The notes: generated by a model not told the origin, from the letters alone. Counted from the first letter of the stretch, positions 45,231-57,252 are shown. The stretch: DNA of 64,000 nt from Peribolospora baueri (GCA_029717555.1 JAMDHS010000091.1:17501-81500), one strand, 5' to 3'. Translations and numbers: made by a program.

Positions 45231-48200
45231 TCACTTGCTTTCCTTCTTGACCTTGATGAGCGCCTCGAGCTCGGTGCAGACTTCCTCCATGGTTGGACGG
45301 TCCCGCGGATCTTGGGCCCACATCCTCTCGAGGAGCGTAACGATGCCTTGACCGAAACGGCGTCGGATCGGTTTGACATCAGGTCTGTGCGGTCGCAGAT
45401 GAAGTGCCAGAGAGGGCGGCGTAAGCGTATATCGGGACAAACGCGATGGCCGCAACGAGATGACCGACCTGAGTTGCTTGACGCCCGCATACTCGAATAT
45501 CGCGTGCTCGTTCATACCCTGGAAGGGATAGATCTTCTCTTTCTCGTGCCATTGAAGAGTTTCCCAGAACGTCATCGCCGCACTGTACACGTCCACCTTT
45601 TCGTTGTACCGTGGCTGGGGCACCCAAAGCTCGACGGCCTGCCAGTTCACCGTCCCCACCAGCGAGCGCACCATCGAGCGTGTCGAGTTTTTGACGCGCG
45701 CGAGCCCCTGGCGACGGTCAAAGACGCAAATCAGTCGCGGTGCCCAACAGGACGTGTTACGAACAAGCCTTCAGCTGCTCACAAAGTCATTGATCTTGGC
45801 AATGCCACGGCCGGTGATGAGGACGTTGGTGGACTTGCAATCTCGGTGGATGATGGCCGGCTTCCTCATGTGCAAATAATGCAAGCCGCGAGCGCACTCG
45901 AGGAGGATCTTGAACTGTATTCGCGGAGCAGGAAGCAGAAGCGGGTGAGAACAAGCTCGACGAACGGCGGACAGGGCACAAAGGTCCTCACAATCTTGTC
46001 GTCGCTGGGTGGCGGCACGTTGCGAATGTAGTCGAACAAGTCTCCGTTGGAACAAAGCTCGCTGACGATCATGCACGGCACGTCGCGCGGCGCCTCGGGG
46101 ATGCTGACACCGATGAAGCGCACGATGTTGTCGTGCTGGAGGTCGCGCAGCAGGCTGAGCTCCTTGATGTCCATGTCCGTCAGGTGGCCGCGTATGTCGG
46201 CAATGGCGACCTTGATCTTGCGTGCCCTCGTCATGGCGTACTTGCCGATATACACGTCCTTGAAACCACCGGAGCCGATCTTTTCCAACTTCTCGAGACG
46301 ATCAGGGGGGATCTCCTTGTCCTGAAGGTTCAGCGCCTCGAGATCCAGCGTGTTAATGTCCTCGGCGGGGACCTCGGTCTCCTTCTCCTGGGATCCCTGC
46401 CTGGGGGTGGCTGGAGCAGGCTGCTCGGCTGCTTCAGGCTGCTCCGTGCGAAGAAGAAGCGGTCTAGGACTCGAGTGTCTGGAGCGACCTTTGGTGGTGC
46501 GAGCCTTGCCTCGCGCGGCTTCCTGTTGGTTGGAAGAGTCGCGAGAAGACGCCGGTTTGGCGGTTGCATCCGAATCGGCGCTGTCGTCCGCATGGCTATC
46601 ACGCTGATGAAAGTTAAAGCCAAGTGGTCGAAGGGTCAGGTACAACGTCCCTTCCAGCTGAAATCTTAAAACGACTCACCCAATCAAGGAGCGCTTGCGC
46701 CAGCTCGGTCTTCGTACCCTCGCGTTCCAGACCACGGGCAGCGCAAAGCTCTAGCAGCTTATCTCGGCGGAACCGGAGAAGAGTCTTCTTGGTCTCGTTG
46801 GCAAAGTCCACGGCATCGTCTACTACAAGCGGACAGGAATCATGCGAGGTAGGCCGCCGAGCGAGGTCAGCGAAATCGATAAGCGCTCACCTAGACTTTC
46901 AAACGTCCGTCGAATCGCAGGGAAACGGTGGACTTACCCGCAGCCATCTCCATGTCCTGGATCTCATCCTGAGCCGCCGCGAGCATTTTGCCATTCCGTT
47001 GAGCCCGGGCACTCGTCAACGCGCTCTCCGCCTCCCTGGCGTCTCCTTTGGCAGAGCGCGGCGCTTCGTTCGAGGAGCGCGTCCTGCGGACCGTCCGAGC
47101 GATGCTCTTGCCCCGAGTCAGCTTCGTCTGAGGTTCCTTGGCCATGTCCGCGTCCTCCTCTGCGTCGCTCTGAATGGTGAGAGCCGCCGTCCTCGCCGTG
47201 AGCTTCTTTGTAGGACGGCCTCGCCGACGACGTGCAACTTGAGTGGCAGGGCCGCCGCCGTCGTCCGTCTCACCGACTTCGTCCACGTCCTCCTCCTCCC
47301 CTTCTTCTTTTTCTTTTTCTTCTTCGTAGTCATCGACCTCCCTGCCATTGTCGTCGTCGGTGGTCGAGTCAACCTGCATCGTCTCCTTGGCGCGCTGCTT
47401 AGCTTTCCGAGACGGCGTAGCCCGAGTCGCGAACGGGTTTCGACGACGGACGTCCGCCTCGTCCATGTCCACGTCCCCTTCGTCGCCTTGGCGATCACCT
47501 GAGAGCATCACATTGCCCTCGGTCTTCCCGTCCTCTTCACCGGTTGAAGAACGATCGTCGCTTTCCTCGTCCGACCCCTGGAATGCGACGTGTCTCTGCA
47601 CTTTCCGTGACCACCCTGGTGCCTTGGGACTCGGACCGGCCTTCAAGGCTTGCCCGTCCGGCTCTGACAGCTCGTGGTCCTCCAGGTCTGCAGCGCCAGA
47701 GGACGGCGACGGAGGTTCATTGCTGGCGCGCGCTCGCCCTCGAGCGCGTCGAGATGGATGGAACGAGCTCAAACCGGTAGTGCGATTCAGTTCCGTCGAA
47801 GCCTTGTCGGCACGACGTAGGCGGGTGGCGATGGGTGACACACGAGAAGCAGCCGACGATGCGCTCGCCAACGGCGAAGAGCCGACGGTGCCGTTAGCAA
47901 CTTTCTTGTTCTCCACCTCACCCACGTCCTCCCGGTGGTCCGCCAGAGCCGGCGAGCGGAACTTGAGAGCATGCCGTCGTTCAAGGATCGACCTGGATCG
48001 TCCGCGTGTGAACCTGGACAGACCGGGGGACGGTGCTGCGAGGATGACGCCGTTAGTCGCCTGTTTGCGGGAGACGTGCCCGTTGGGAGCCAGGCGCTCC
48101 CGCCGCGCGGCTACCCTGCGATCAGCGTTCTGTGTGTTCTCCGCTTCGGTCTCCTCGCCCTCTGCCTGGTTCGCCACGTCCGTTTCGTGATCGGCTCCCC

Positions 48201-49921
48201 AATCGTGAGCCATCTCGTCAGAAGATGAACCAGAGGTGGAGGGTCGACGATGCCTGGAGCGCTGCTGGCCGTTGTGACGAGGCCGTCGAGGCGTGTGGCG
48301 AACTGGCGACGAGTGTCGAGAGGAGGCCGAATCGGAATACCCCTCTTCCCCTTTCCGAGGAGCCGTCTCGATAGACGACGGTGAATCATCACGGCTGTTA
48401 CGAAATCGCTGCATGGTGGGGATGGGCCCAAGAACGGTTAGCATCACCGTCCTGAGAATGGTGACCAAGTTGAAAAAGGAACTCACGGCGGCCAAGATGC
48501 CTTCGATGAGCTCCTGCTTCGTGTACAGGTTGGCATCGACGTTCTCGCCCTCAGCCCAGGTACCCGCGACGAAATGCAGGCGAAAGAGCTCGGCCTTGCG
48601 GAGGCGATGGAGCTCCCACTCCATGCATCGATGGAGGTAGAAGTCATCTGTCGGCACGGTGCGACAGGAGATCAGAAAAGTTTCCCCGAGACAGACAGAA
48701 CTCAGAGGGAACGAATCTTGGACCAGCGAGCTCACCATTTCGATCCAAGCCCTCCTCAACGGCGACGAGAGACGGCATCGAGTTTGCGTGGTCCTCGTTA
48801 ACGACTTGATCTCCGACCGCGCTATCCCGGCCCCACCCATCGCTGTCCGCCACCCTCCGACTGGCCTTCGCCCTCCTCGCCCTACGGGGCGAGGCTCGGC
48901 CCTCCTCCCGTCTTGCGTCGTCCACGCCGCTCTCGTCCTCGGAGGCCTCCGTCGCCTTCGCCTTGCCCTTGTCGATGCTTCGGCGCGAACCTTGGCTGGA
49001 GACAGACCGGGCGGGTGCGGGCCCACCCGCCCGGCCGTTCGGAGCTGGCCTGGTCACCACATCCCTACTCTGTCTCCTCGTCAGCACACCTGCGTGTGGG
49101 TGCGCCACGAAATGGTCCGCCGCCGCCGCTGGCGCGACCCTGCGCTGCGCCGTCATCCTCCCAGCGGCCGTTTCAGCTCGGTTAGAATTGGACCTACCCG
49201 CGACGGCTACGACGACCATCGGAGCGCTCCGCTTCCGCTTGACGCCCTTCTTTGCAGGCTCGACATCGGGACCGTGAGCGGTAAGACCGATATGGTTCAT
49301 GTGATACTGCTGCAAGTTGGTGGGGATTGGAGAGAGAACGTTGTTGGCTCCTTGGGCAGGACGTCGACGGTCGTTCGGCCGGTGCTGGTGTCGTTGAGGT
49401 CTCAAAGATCGCTTTGAACTCTCTAAGTAGTCGCCGTCCTGATCGTCGTCACCATCTACTTCACTCGCCTCAGTCGTGTGCACAAAAGCATCCGAAGCCG
49501 ATCCGGTGTCGCCGTCGTCGTCGTCGTCGTCCTCCTTGGTGGCCGTCTTTGACCGCCGGGCGCTGGATCGACGCCTTTCGAATAAGGAAGGGTCGTGCGG
49601 GTCGGCGTCGCCGGTGGCGATAACGTTGAGCTCGTCCGCGCTCTCCACCTCGTCTTCAGACCCGGCTTGGCTCTCCCAATCGCGCTCTCCGTTCTCACCC
49701 TGCTCGTCCGTGTCAGAGCAGGAGGAAGGCCGTCCGTATCGTGACGACCTCCGGCGCTTCCTCCTCGGTAGGCGCACCGCCGAACGAGCCTTGGACGTGA
49801 GCGCCGCAGCGGCCGCCCGGCCCTTCTGGCGGGTCCTTCGGGCGGCGGACTTGGCGGGCGAGGTGGAGAGGCGACCGATGCGGGGGAGGGGAACGCGTCT
49901 CCTGGTCGTTGGGGCCGGCAT
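45231..49921 (-). CDS. TKL-type protein kinase with SAP-like segments and an AT-hook
   Basis: Eight exons (49921-48736, 48647-48487, 48408-46938, 46822-46680, 46603-45992, 45914-45783, 45707-45469, 45384-45231) close in phase to 1365 aa. Residues 1-395 are basic/acidic and disordered. About 398-449 is SAP-like (LHRLRKAELFRLH, then YTKQELIEGIL). About 450-940 is disordered with an AT-hook core (RRRRGRPTKK, near residue 844). About 944-987 is a second SAP motif (LLRFRRDKLLELCAARGLE, then TKTELAQALLDW). The kinase domain runs from about 1090 to the end: IGSGGFKDVYIGKY, KVAIADIR, IVRFIGVSIPE, SELCSNGDLFDYIRNV, IIHRDCKSTNVLI, INDFGLARVKN, VGTVNWQAVELW and DPRDRPTMEEVC. The HRD and DFG motifs are present, but the beta-3 position reads VAIA, not VAIK. 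The architecture points to a chromatin-associated kinase. The substrate is unknown. Confidence 0.88.
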
Positions 49922-50878
49922 GAAGGGCGGCCGGAAAGAAAAGGAGAGAGAAAGAATAGAGGAGAGATGGGGGGGGGGGGGAAGGAAGGCGGCGACGCGT
50001 AGAAGAATGGCCCGCGCTGGCTCGGCTGGCCGGCCGTCGGCGAGACGCGTCGGAATCGTTCGTTGGAAGCGGCCGGGGTAGGAACCGGACGAGTCGCTAA
50101 GGTAGGAGGCAGTCGTCCGTTCGCCCGCCGCCACCGTCCATCTCTTTCCGGGAAGGAACGGCTCCTTTGCGAACGAGCGCGTGCGGCAGGCGGGACGACG
50201 AGTCCGGGGAAGAGGGGAGGGGGAGGCGCCTGCTGTTATACCCGAGGCGGGTCGGTGGGTCGGGGATGGTGTCGAGGTGTACCTCGAAATTGGACGTCAG
50301 GCTTGGAACCTCGCGGTAACCCTAGTCTCAGCGCACACACCACGTGACGGTCAGTCAATGCGCGGCCCGGGGCTTCCTTTAGGCTCTTTGTTGACAGATT
50401 GATCACAAAGTTGAATTGGAATTTTTGTGCTGAGGAAAAGCAAGAGCGTACGCGGCGTGCTCGTATCCGCGCTCGTATCCGGCAGAACATGATCGAACCG
50501 AATCCTGTGAGGCGTGTGTGACTCGCGTCCGAACACGAACGCGAACACGAACACGGGTCGCACTGCAACCCTTCTTCACAAGGAGAACGTCATTCATTCT
50601 ATACCTCCGAGATACGACCTCCGAGATACGAGCTGTACATACACAAGATCGTTAAGAGTAATTCGCTTCCAACAACCCCGGAACTCGTAGGCTAGATAAT
50701 AAAGCAGGGGACGCGACTGCGCGTCGTCGTCGTCTTCGTTCGACTTTTTTCGATCGGAACGGCCCAGCCCGGACCGGGGGCGTGGCGGACCGAGTGAGAA
50801 CAGGGGGAGGGGCAGCGCGGGGCGGGGAAAGGAGGAAGGAGGATGAGAGATTCGAGAGGAGAAACGCGCTGACGCCCA
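49922..50878. other. kinase promoter and LEU4 3' flank
   Basis: About 960 bp between two minus-strand genes. It includes a G-run of about 13 at 49969-49981 just upstream of the kinase start and a short inverted sequence rich in CG near 50450-50560. No gene is supported. Confidence 0.45.
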
Positions 50879-53099
50879 TCAAATGCCGTTGGCCTTGACG
50901 TCAGCGACGACGTTGTCGACGACCGCGTTAGGTTCGAGGAGGTTGCTCGCGGCGCTCAGGAGGGACTTGAGGCCGGAGGTGGTAATGTCAGCGTCGATGC
51001 CCACGCCCCAATAGCCGGACGGTGCCTGTCCAGCCTTGGCGTCTTGCTCCTGGCCCTTGACGCTGCCGGTGATCTCGACGTACGAGGCGGCGCGCACGTT
51101 GGTCCCCTCGCCGATGGCGTGCTCCGAGTACCCGCGGCAATCCACATGCACACCGTACGCCTTCTCGAGCGCGTTGGCCAGAGAGGACAAGGGCCCATTG
51201 CCCTCGCCCCGGATCTCGGACACCTGGCCGTCCTTGCTGACCTTGCCGACGAACTGGCACAGACGGGCGGGTGTGGACGCGCCGGCGTCCGGAGAGCTGT
51301 CGCCGTTGATCTGCTTCACCGCGTTCGGCGGGAGGGAAGAATCGTCGTGGACGAGCTCGTAAGAGCGGAGGGCGAGCCTGCCCTCGTGCTCGCCACCGGC
51401 GCCGACGTGGTACGTGGATTTGAACGCTTTGGTGATGTCGTCGACGGTCATCTCCTTGCCCGTCCTGTCCGCCACCTCCTGCACCACCTTGTAAAAGTCG
51501 ACCTGCATCCTGCGGGGAAGGTCGAGCTTGAGCGCCTGCTTGACCAGGTACGCCACGCCTCCCTTGCCGCTCTGACTGTTGACGCGGATGACGGCCTCAT
51601 AGGTGCAACCGAGGTCAGCAGGGTCGATGGGCAGGTAAGGGATGCTCCATCGTCCGTCGTTGCGTTTCTGCTGAGCCGTGAATCCTTTCTTGATCGCGTC
51701 CTGGTGCGAGCCGGAGAAGGCGGTGAAGACGAGGTCGCCGGCGTACGGGTGGCGCGGGTGGACGGGGATGGCGTTGCACTCGGAGACCGTCTCGACGACA
51801 CTGTAGATGTCGCTGAAGTCGAGGGGAGCGGGGCTGATGCCTTGGGAGTACAAGTTGAGGGCCAGGGTTACGACGTCCACGTTGCCTGTCCTCTCGCCGT
51901 TGCCGAGCACGCAGCCCTCGACTCGGTTACCGCCGGCCATCTGGGCGAGTTCGGCGGCGGCGACGCCGGTGCCTCGGTCGTTGTGCGGGTGCAACGAAAT
52001 GGTGCAGGTGTTCACGTCTTTCATGTGTCGGCAGAAATACTCGATCTGAAAGGTGAGCGAGTGTCCGGCAGATAAGACGCGCATACACGCAGGAGCGCAA
52101 CTCCAGTCAGTGACGCGGGAAGACTCGAGACAAAAGGGACGTATGCGAGGGGCTCACCATATCGGCGTAGTGGTTCGGCGTCGCGCACTCGACGGTGGCG
52201 GGGAGGTTGAAGATGATCGGCTCTTGAGTCGTAGCCCTGCCCCACACCTTCCTAACCTCTTCGCAAATCTCGATGGCGAACTCGACCTCGGTTTGGGTGA
52301 ACGTCTCGGGCGAATACTCGTAGCGGAACCGGGTGCCATACTTCTTCTCGTACTCTTCCACGAGGTTGCGGACGACGGCGGTGTGCTTGGTGGCCAAGGC
52401 GACGGTCTGCTCCTTGGAATTGCTGAAGACGACGTCGCGGAAGAGCGGTGAGGTGGCGTTGTACATGTGGATGATGACGTTTTTGGCGCCGGCGACGGAC
52501 TCGAAGGTACGTCGGATCAACTCCTCCCTGCCACGGACGAAGGAATGGGCAAGGGGTAATCCCGAGGAGGTCAGAGAGGGCGACGAGCGACGGTGGCGAG
52601 CGGGCGGGAGAGGGAAAAGCGACTGCGCTCGGACTCACCTTGCTGGCGTGAGGACTTGGATCCAGACATCATCAGGGATGAGGCCTCCTTCGATGATGCT
52701 CCTGACAAAGTTGAAATCGGTGTCGCTTGCGCTAGGGTACGCCACCTCGATCTCTTTAAAGCCGATCTGGACGAGCTTCTTGAAGAACCTCGTCTTCTGA
52801 TCGGCGTTCATCGGGTTGACGAGCGCCTGGTTTCCGTCGCGCAGGTCAACGGAGCACCAGATGGGCGGCTTGGTGAGCGACTGAGAGGGCCATTGCCGGT
52901 TGGGGAGCTGGAGCGGGGTGAAGGGGATGTACTTGGTGGACGGGTCGGCGAGCATGGGCATGGTGGGCCAAGGTGGGCGAGCGGGACGAGGTCTGCGAGG
53001 AAGGATGGGTGCCTCGAAGATCGGCGCCTTGCTTCTCGAGGGGCCGGGGGAGGCAAGAGGAGACGAGGTGAGGAAAGGACGGGTGGTGGCTGTTAGCAA
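50879..53099 (-). CDS. LEU4: 2-isopropylmalate synthase (alpha-IPMS)
   Basis: This enzyme condenses acetyl-CoA with 2-oxoisovalerate, the first committed step of leucine synthesis, usually in mitochondria and feedback-inhibited by leucine. Three exons (53099-52639, 52527-52158, 52045-50879) give 665 aa. The N-terminus ([20 protein letters not shown]) is Ser/Thr/Arg-rich, compatible with a mitochondrial presequence. The catalytic HMGL-like domain has [13 protein letters not shown] (D85, D88), [62 protein letters not shown], the metal-binding [11 protein letters not shown] (H296, H298) and [14 protein letters not shown]. The C-terminal LeuA regulatory domain begins near [20 protein letters not shown] and ends near the stop. 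It matches the fungal Leu4/Leu9 layout, with [12 protein letters not shown] following the presequence. Confidence 0.96.
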
Positions 53100-53658
53100 G
53101 GGAGCGAGCGTAGCGGTGGGTCGTCGTTGGTCGAGTCAAGTCCCGACCTGACAAAATTCCGGAGACGCGGACGGCGTGGCCCATGGCGGGCCGGCGGGTA
53201 ATGCGGTCAAGCCGGGTATTTGAAATTCGCATTAACGATCGATAAATGCTTTATTTCTAGCCTCCCGACGTTCCGTCCGACTGTCCGGGTGCTCGGACCA
53301 TGTCGGTCCACTTCGACTGGGGGGCGGAGACAACACCGTACAGACAGTGGACGCCATGGTCTCCCGACCCGTGCGGGCCTCCTGAGCGAGCGCGTTGATG
53401 TCGTCGTACGAGCACTCGATAAGGTGATGCCGTGGGCAGACGGGTCAGACGGGAAGTCAGTACGAGGGGTCCAAGGCCCGACGACGGACGGCTGGGACAG
53501 GTTTGGGGATCGACGTGGTGCGGACGCTCGAGCCAGGGAGGAGGAGAAAGCGGTGCATCGTGATGGTGTCGTAGTCAAGCCAAGCCAAGTCGATTCTGCG
53601 CTCTTTCTTTCTTCCTCTTCTCCTGTCGAACAGCCGCGCCGCGCCGTGTCGCTATCTC

Positions 53659-53700
<42 letters not shown>

Positions 53701-55050
53701 GTCTATACACGTTTAGATAGGTACATGTGCCCCAAAACAAGTCGAGATGGACCGCCCTCGATTTATATTTTTCTTTCTTCCTTTCTTCCACTCCCCCCGC
53801 ACCCTGGGCATCGTTTCCCCCATCTGGGGGTCATCCATCCGTCGAGGGCGCATATTGGTGAAAAGAGGGAGGGTGGTGGGAGGACAGACAGACGTGCTTC
53901 CTTCCGTCCGCTACCCGTCCGTCCCGAGCGCGGGCGTACATATACTTACGACCTAGTATACGGTAGTAATTCGAGTAAGGAAAAGCAAGCGAGTAAGGAC
54001 GCGGGTGATGCGTCCCGCCGTGCGTGCCCGTGCCGTCTTTGGAATCACTGCCTTCGTTCCAGCCAGTCGAGGGAGGGAGGGGGAGCGGCGACTTAGGGCC
54101 GTCTGGGGCGACGTCGAGGGCGAGGTGGGAGCCGGTTCGGTTCGACTCTACTCGACTCGACGATCGCTGCTCGGCGTTGACTTGCTTGGCCTTGGCTCCA
54201 CCCGCTGCTGCTGCCGCTGCCACCCTCTCTGGCCTAACTTCATCCCCCTCTCTCGCCCGCCGGCGTTGTCGCTTCCCCTCCGTCGTCGGCCCGCGGCGCG
54301 TGGCGGGCGGCCAGCGCAGGCGCAGGCGAAGGCGGGCTCGGGTCCCCTTGTGGTTTGCCCGTGTGCGCTGTCCCCTTGCCTTGCTTTGGCTTGTGCGCAG
54401 GCCTGGCTCGCCGTCGACGTCCACGGCAAGGAGGAGGTCGACGTCGACGTCGGACGTAATAAGCACGCGCCCATACGTATGTCGTATATACAATACAACA
54501 GCGCAAGAACAAGCAAGCAGCAGCGAGTGAACGTCCGTCCAGTCCAACACTCCACCCGCGGGATCGCATGCGCATGCGCGTCGCCTCGCCTCGGACGTGG
54601 ACGCCGGCTCACCGCATAGTTGCCGCCTCCTCTGACTGCACACTACTACTACTACTAGTCAGCCCGCTTCCTGCTCATCTCCCATCCCCGCGGCCTTCTC
54701 TTCTCCCTTCCACGCGTCTTCTCGCCTCCATCGCCTCGCCTCGGCCTTCCACCTTGGCCGTCGTTACCCATCGACCATCGACCATCGACCATCTCCCCAC
54801 CTCCATCTCCATCTCCATCTCCTCCTCCTCCATCCCCGCCCTTTCCTTTCTTCGCTTCAACCTCCTTTTCACCCCCACGCCATCCTCATCTCTTGCACTC
54901 TCTCACACTCCCTCCTTCCACCCTCCTTGCCCTATCTCCCTCCTCCTTTTTCCGTCCTCACACGCCACACCCTAACGCCAGCAGCAGCAACAGCGACAAC
55001 GGCGTCGACCCCGACCACGACAACAACAACAACGCGCAGTCACGCAAATC
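53100..55050. other. divergent spacer between LEU4 and the membrane-protein gene
   Basis: About 1.95 kb holding the LEU4 promoter and the promoter/5' UTR of the + strand gene. It contains a (tatc)n microsatellite at 53660-53697 and C/T-rich repeats near 54768-54830. Long open frames exist on both strands but are Arg/Ala/Pro-rich without domains. Confidence 0.45.
53660..53697 (+). repeat. (tatc)n microsatellite
   Basis: About nine tandem tatc units in the LEU4 upstream region. Confidence 0.9.
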
Positions 55051-57246
55051 ATGCCCGTAGCCCCCTCCGCCGGCCGGCAGGCCCTCGTTCATGCGGCCGC
55101 AGCGTCCCTTGACGAACGACGGCACGACGACGACCGACCCTCCTCACCGTCGTCCTCCTCCTCCTCGCCCGCACAGGCGAGACACAGCGCGCAAATCACT
55201 CTCCTCCCGTCGCCGACCTCTACTCTTCCTTCTCGGGACGCAACCCCCGTCGTCGTCTCCCCTCTCTCTCCTCCCGCGCCCACTCCGCCGCCGGCCGCCT
55301 TGATTCAACAGAACGGCATCCTCTCCCCTTCTCTTTCCGACGCACAGGCTCATCGGATAGCCGAGGACCGCCTTGCTCGCGGTGATCCTGTGTGGATAGG
55401 ACCCTTGGACGGTAGTGACCGTCCATTTGTGGATCCCAACGGCCGACGGCCCGGCGGAAAACAGCGCATACATCAAGCTTGGCAACCTGGCCGAGGTGAA
55501 CGGATCATGTGGACCGGCTCCGATGAACAGGAGGACGAGGACCAGGACGAAGACTTCGAACAGGACAGCGTGGATTGGGATGACGAGGTGCCCACGTTCG
55601 AGATAGCCGCCGGTGCCCCCCCGTCTGGTCCTCCTTCCGGTCTCATCGACAAAAACGCCGCCCATACTCCTCCCTCTCACCCCTCCTCTTCTACCTCTCA
55701 CGCCGCTTTCCGAGTGCAACAACCGCCGCGACCAAAGCGACGGCGAACAGGGTCGCTCGAAAACCAGCTTCCGTCCACCCGTTCCCGACGCGGTCAGGCC
55801 AAGAAAAGGAAAAGGCGCGACCTCGAGGAACGGGCGGGCCCGGACCAGGGGTATCCGGACTGCACTCACGTCGGCAACATCGTCCAGAGCTGCTTCCCGA
55901 CCAATACCACCCAACTGATGCAGGGCGTGTGGTCCAAGTTCATTTGGAACGCAAACGAGCCGACCTTTATCGGCGCCGGCGGCGTGGACATCTACCTCTA
56001 TGACGCGGACAGCGAGCAGATCAAGACGTCCTGGACGTCCATCGCCAACGGCAGGGGCAGCATCGGCCTCGACCCGGGCGACGTCTGGTGGGCGGGCCAA
56101 TCGGATGCGGATAACCTCGCGGCGGGGACGAATTTGAGCCACCCGTTCTTCTTCGTCATCGTCCCCACCGGCCAGGAGCTGACCGGCGGCGAGAGCCACC
56201 TGGCGACGTTCACCGCCATCCAGACCGCCCTCCCGCAGTCCGTCGTCTCTTCCCGATCCTCCGCGTCGGTGGCGTCCGCGTCGTCAGCCTCGATGGCGTC
56301 CATGTCCTCGCTCGGCATCACCGTCAGCAACGGCCACACCATTACCACCTCCCGACCTGGCGCCACGTCCGGTACCGGGTCGGGCTCGCTGAACAGTGGT
56401 AGCGGCGACGGCTCGTCCATCCCGCACTGGGCGATTGCCGTCATCGTCGTGCTCGGCTTCTTCGCCCTCCTCGCTGCCGTGGGGGCTGCGTATGCGATCA
56501 TACGCTACCTCCGTCGGCACAGGGAGGCAAGCGTGGGCAGCATGACCAGCCACGGTCTGCTGGTGGGCGGGGCGGCCGCCGCTGGGGGAAGGGATAGCGA
56601 AGGCAGTGGCGGTGGCGGTGGCCCTGCCGTCGGCGCCGGCGCCGGCGGCGACGGCAGCGGTCGGTTGGGGACCTCGGCAGGCTCGAGCGCGAGGGCCCTC
56701 AGCGTGGGCGATCGCAACCTGCTCGGCGCCGACCTCGCGGTGGCTGGCGCTGCCGGAGCGGGAGCAGCCGCCGCCGCGGGCGCCATGTCGCGGGATCGTA
56801 GCCGAGCAGGGTCTGCGCGGTCGGGCGCGCGACCTTCTGCGGCTGCGGGGACCGACGGCAACGGCGAAGGTGACGCCAGCAGGGCTGGTGCTGGTGCTGG
56901 TGTGGGCGAGGAGGGCGCATTGTCGGGCGCCGAGGCGGCGCTGATGGCCGAGGCGTTCCGCAAGGCTTTGCGCAAGCCCGACTTTCCGGGCGATTCTGCG
57001 GAAGAGGAGGAGGAGGAGGGATCGAACTCTGAAGAGCGTGGGAGGGGGGAGCAACAAGAGGACGGCGGCTCCGGGGCTTCGACGGGGAAGATGGGAGGGG
57101 AGGAGCTGTTGAGGGGCGAGTTGGCGAGCGAGGGCAAGGAGGTGCGCAGGGTGCCCGGGAGGGGCAAGGCGCAGGTCTGGCACCCCGAAGACGAGGGCTT
57201 GCTGAGCGCTAGGGAACAGGAGCAGGGGCAGGAGCAGGAGTCGTAG
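55051..57246 (+). CDS. Single-pass membrane protein, function unknown
   Basis: A single exon of 731 codons. Residues 1-265 are Ser/Pro/acidic and disordered and end in a strongly basic run (AKKRKRRDLEER). A compact region of about 120 residues follows with two Cys (YPDCTHVGNIVQSCF), WSKFIWNANEPTFIGAGGVD, IYLYDADSEQIKTSWTSIAN and DPGDVWWAG. It leads to a Ser/Thr/Gly-rich stalk and one clear transmembrane helix at about 460-483 (AIAVIVVLGFFALLAAVGAA). The cytosolic part begins with RYLRRHRE, continues Gly/Ala-rich and ends acidic (EDEGLLSAREQEQGQEQES). The layout resembles fungal stalked cell-surface or secretory-pathway proteins. There is no N-terminal signal peptide in this model, so an upstream exon or a wrong start is possible. 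I do not recognise the family. Confidence 0.75.
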   Translation: MPVAPSAGRQALVHAAAASLDERRHDDDRPSSPSSSSSSPAQARHSAQITLLPSPTSTLPSRDATPVVVSPLSPPAPTPPPAALIQQNGILSPSLSDAQAHRIAEDRLARGDPVWIGPLDGSDRPFVDPNGRRPGGKQRIHQAWQPGRGERIMWTGSDEQEDEDQDEDFEQDSVDWDDEVPTFEIAAGAPPSGPPSGLIDKNAAHTPPSHPSSSTSHAAFRVQQPPRPKRRRTGSLENQLPSTRSRRGQAKKRKRRDLEERAGPDQGYPDCTHVGNIVQSCFPTNTTQLMQGVWSKFIWNANEPTFIGAGGVDIYLYDADSEQIKTSWTSIANGRGSIGLDPGDVWWAGQSDADNLAAGTNLSHPFFFVIVPTGQELTGGESHLATFTAIQTALPQSVVSSRSSASVASASSASMASMSSLGITVSNGHTITTSRPGATSGTGSGSLNSGSGDGSSIPHWAIAVIVVLGFFALLAAVGAAYAIIRYLRRHREASVGSMTSHGLLVGGAAAAGGRDSEGSGGGGGPAVGAGAGGDGSGRLGTSAGSSARALSVGDRNLLGADLAVAGAAGAGAAAAAGAMSRDRSRAGSARSGARPSAAAGTDGNGEGDASRAGAGAGVGEEGALSGAEAALMAEAFRKALRKPDFPGDSAEEEEEEGSNSEERGRGEQQEDGGSGASTGKMGGEELLRGELASEGKEVRRVPGRGKAQVWHPEDEGLLSAREQEQGQEQES

Positions 57247-57252
57247 AAGGGC

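Noticed and set aside
47348-48190. Plus-strand open frame of 280 codons
   Set aside because: It is antisense to the disordered region of the SAP/AT-hook kinase. Ser/Arg-rich shadow.
48659-49417. Plus-strand open frame of 252 codons
   Set aside because: It is antisense to kinase exon 1 and has no domain.
51044-52075. Plus-strand open frame of 343 codons
   Set aside because: It is the exact antisense of the large LEU4 exon. The Val/Asp/Leu/Arg-rich composition is what the complementary codons of LEU4 produce.
53831-54643. Minus-strand open frame of 270 codons upstream of LEU4
   Set aside because: Composition is Arg/Ala/Gly from simple GC-rich sequence, with no motif. Treated as spacer.
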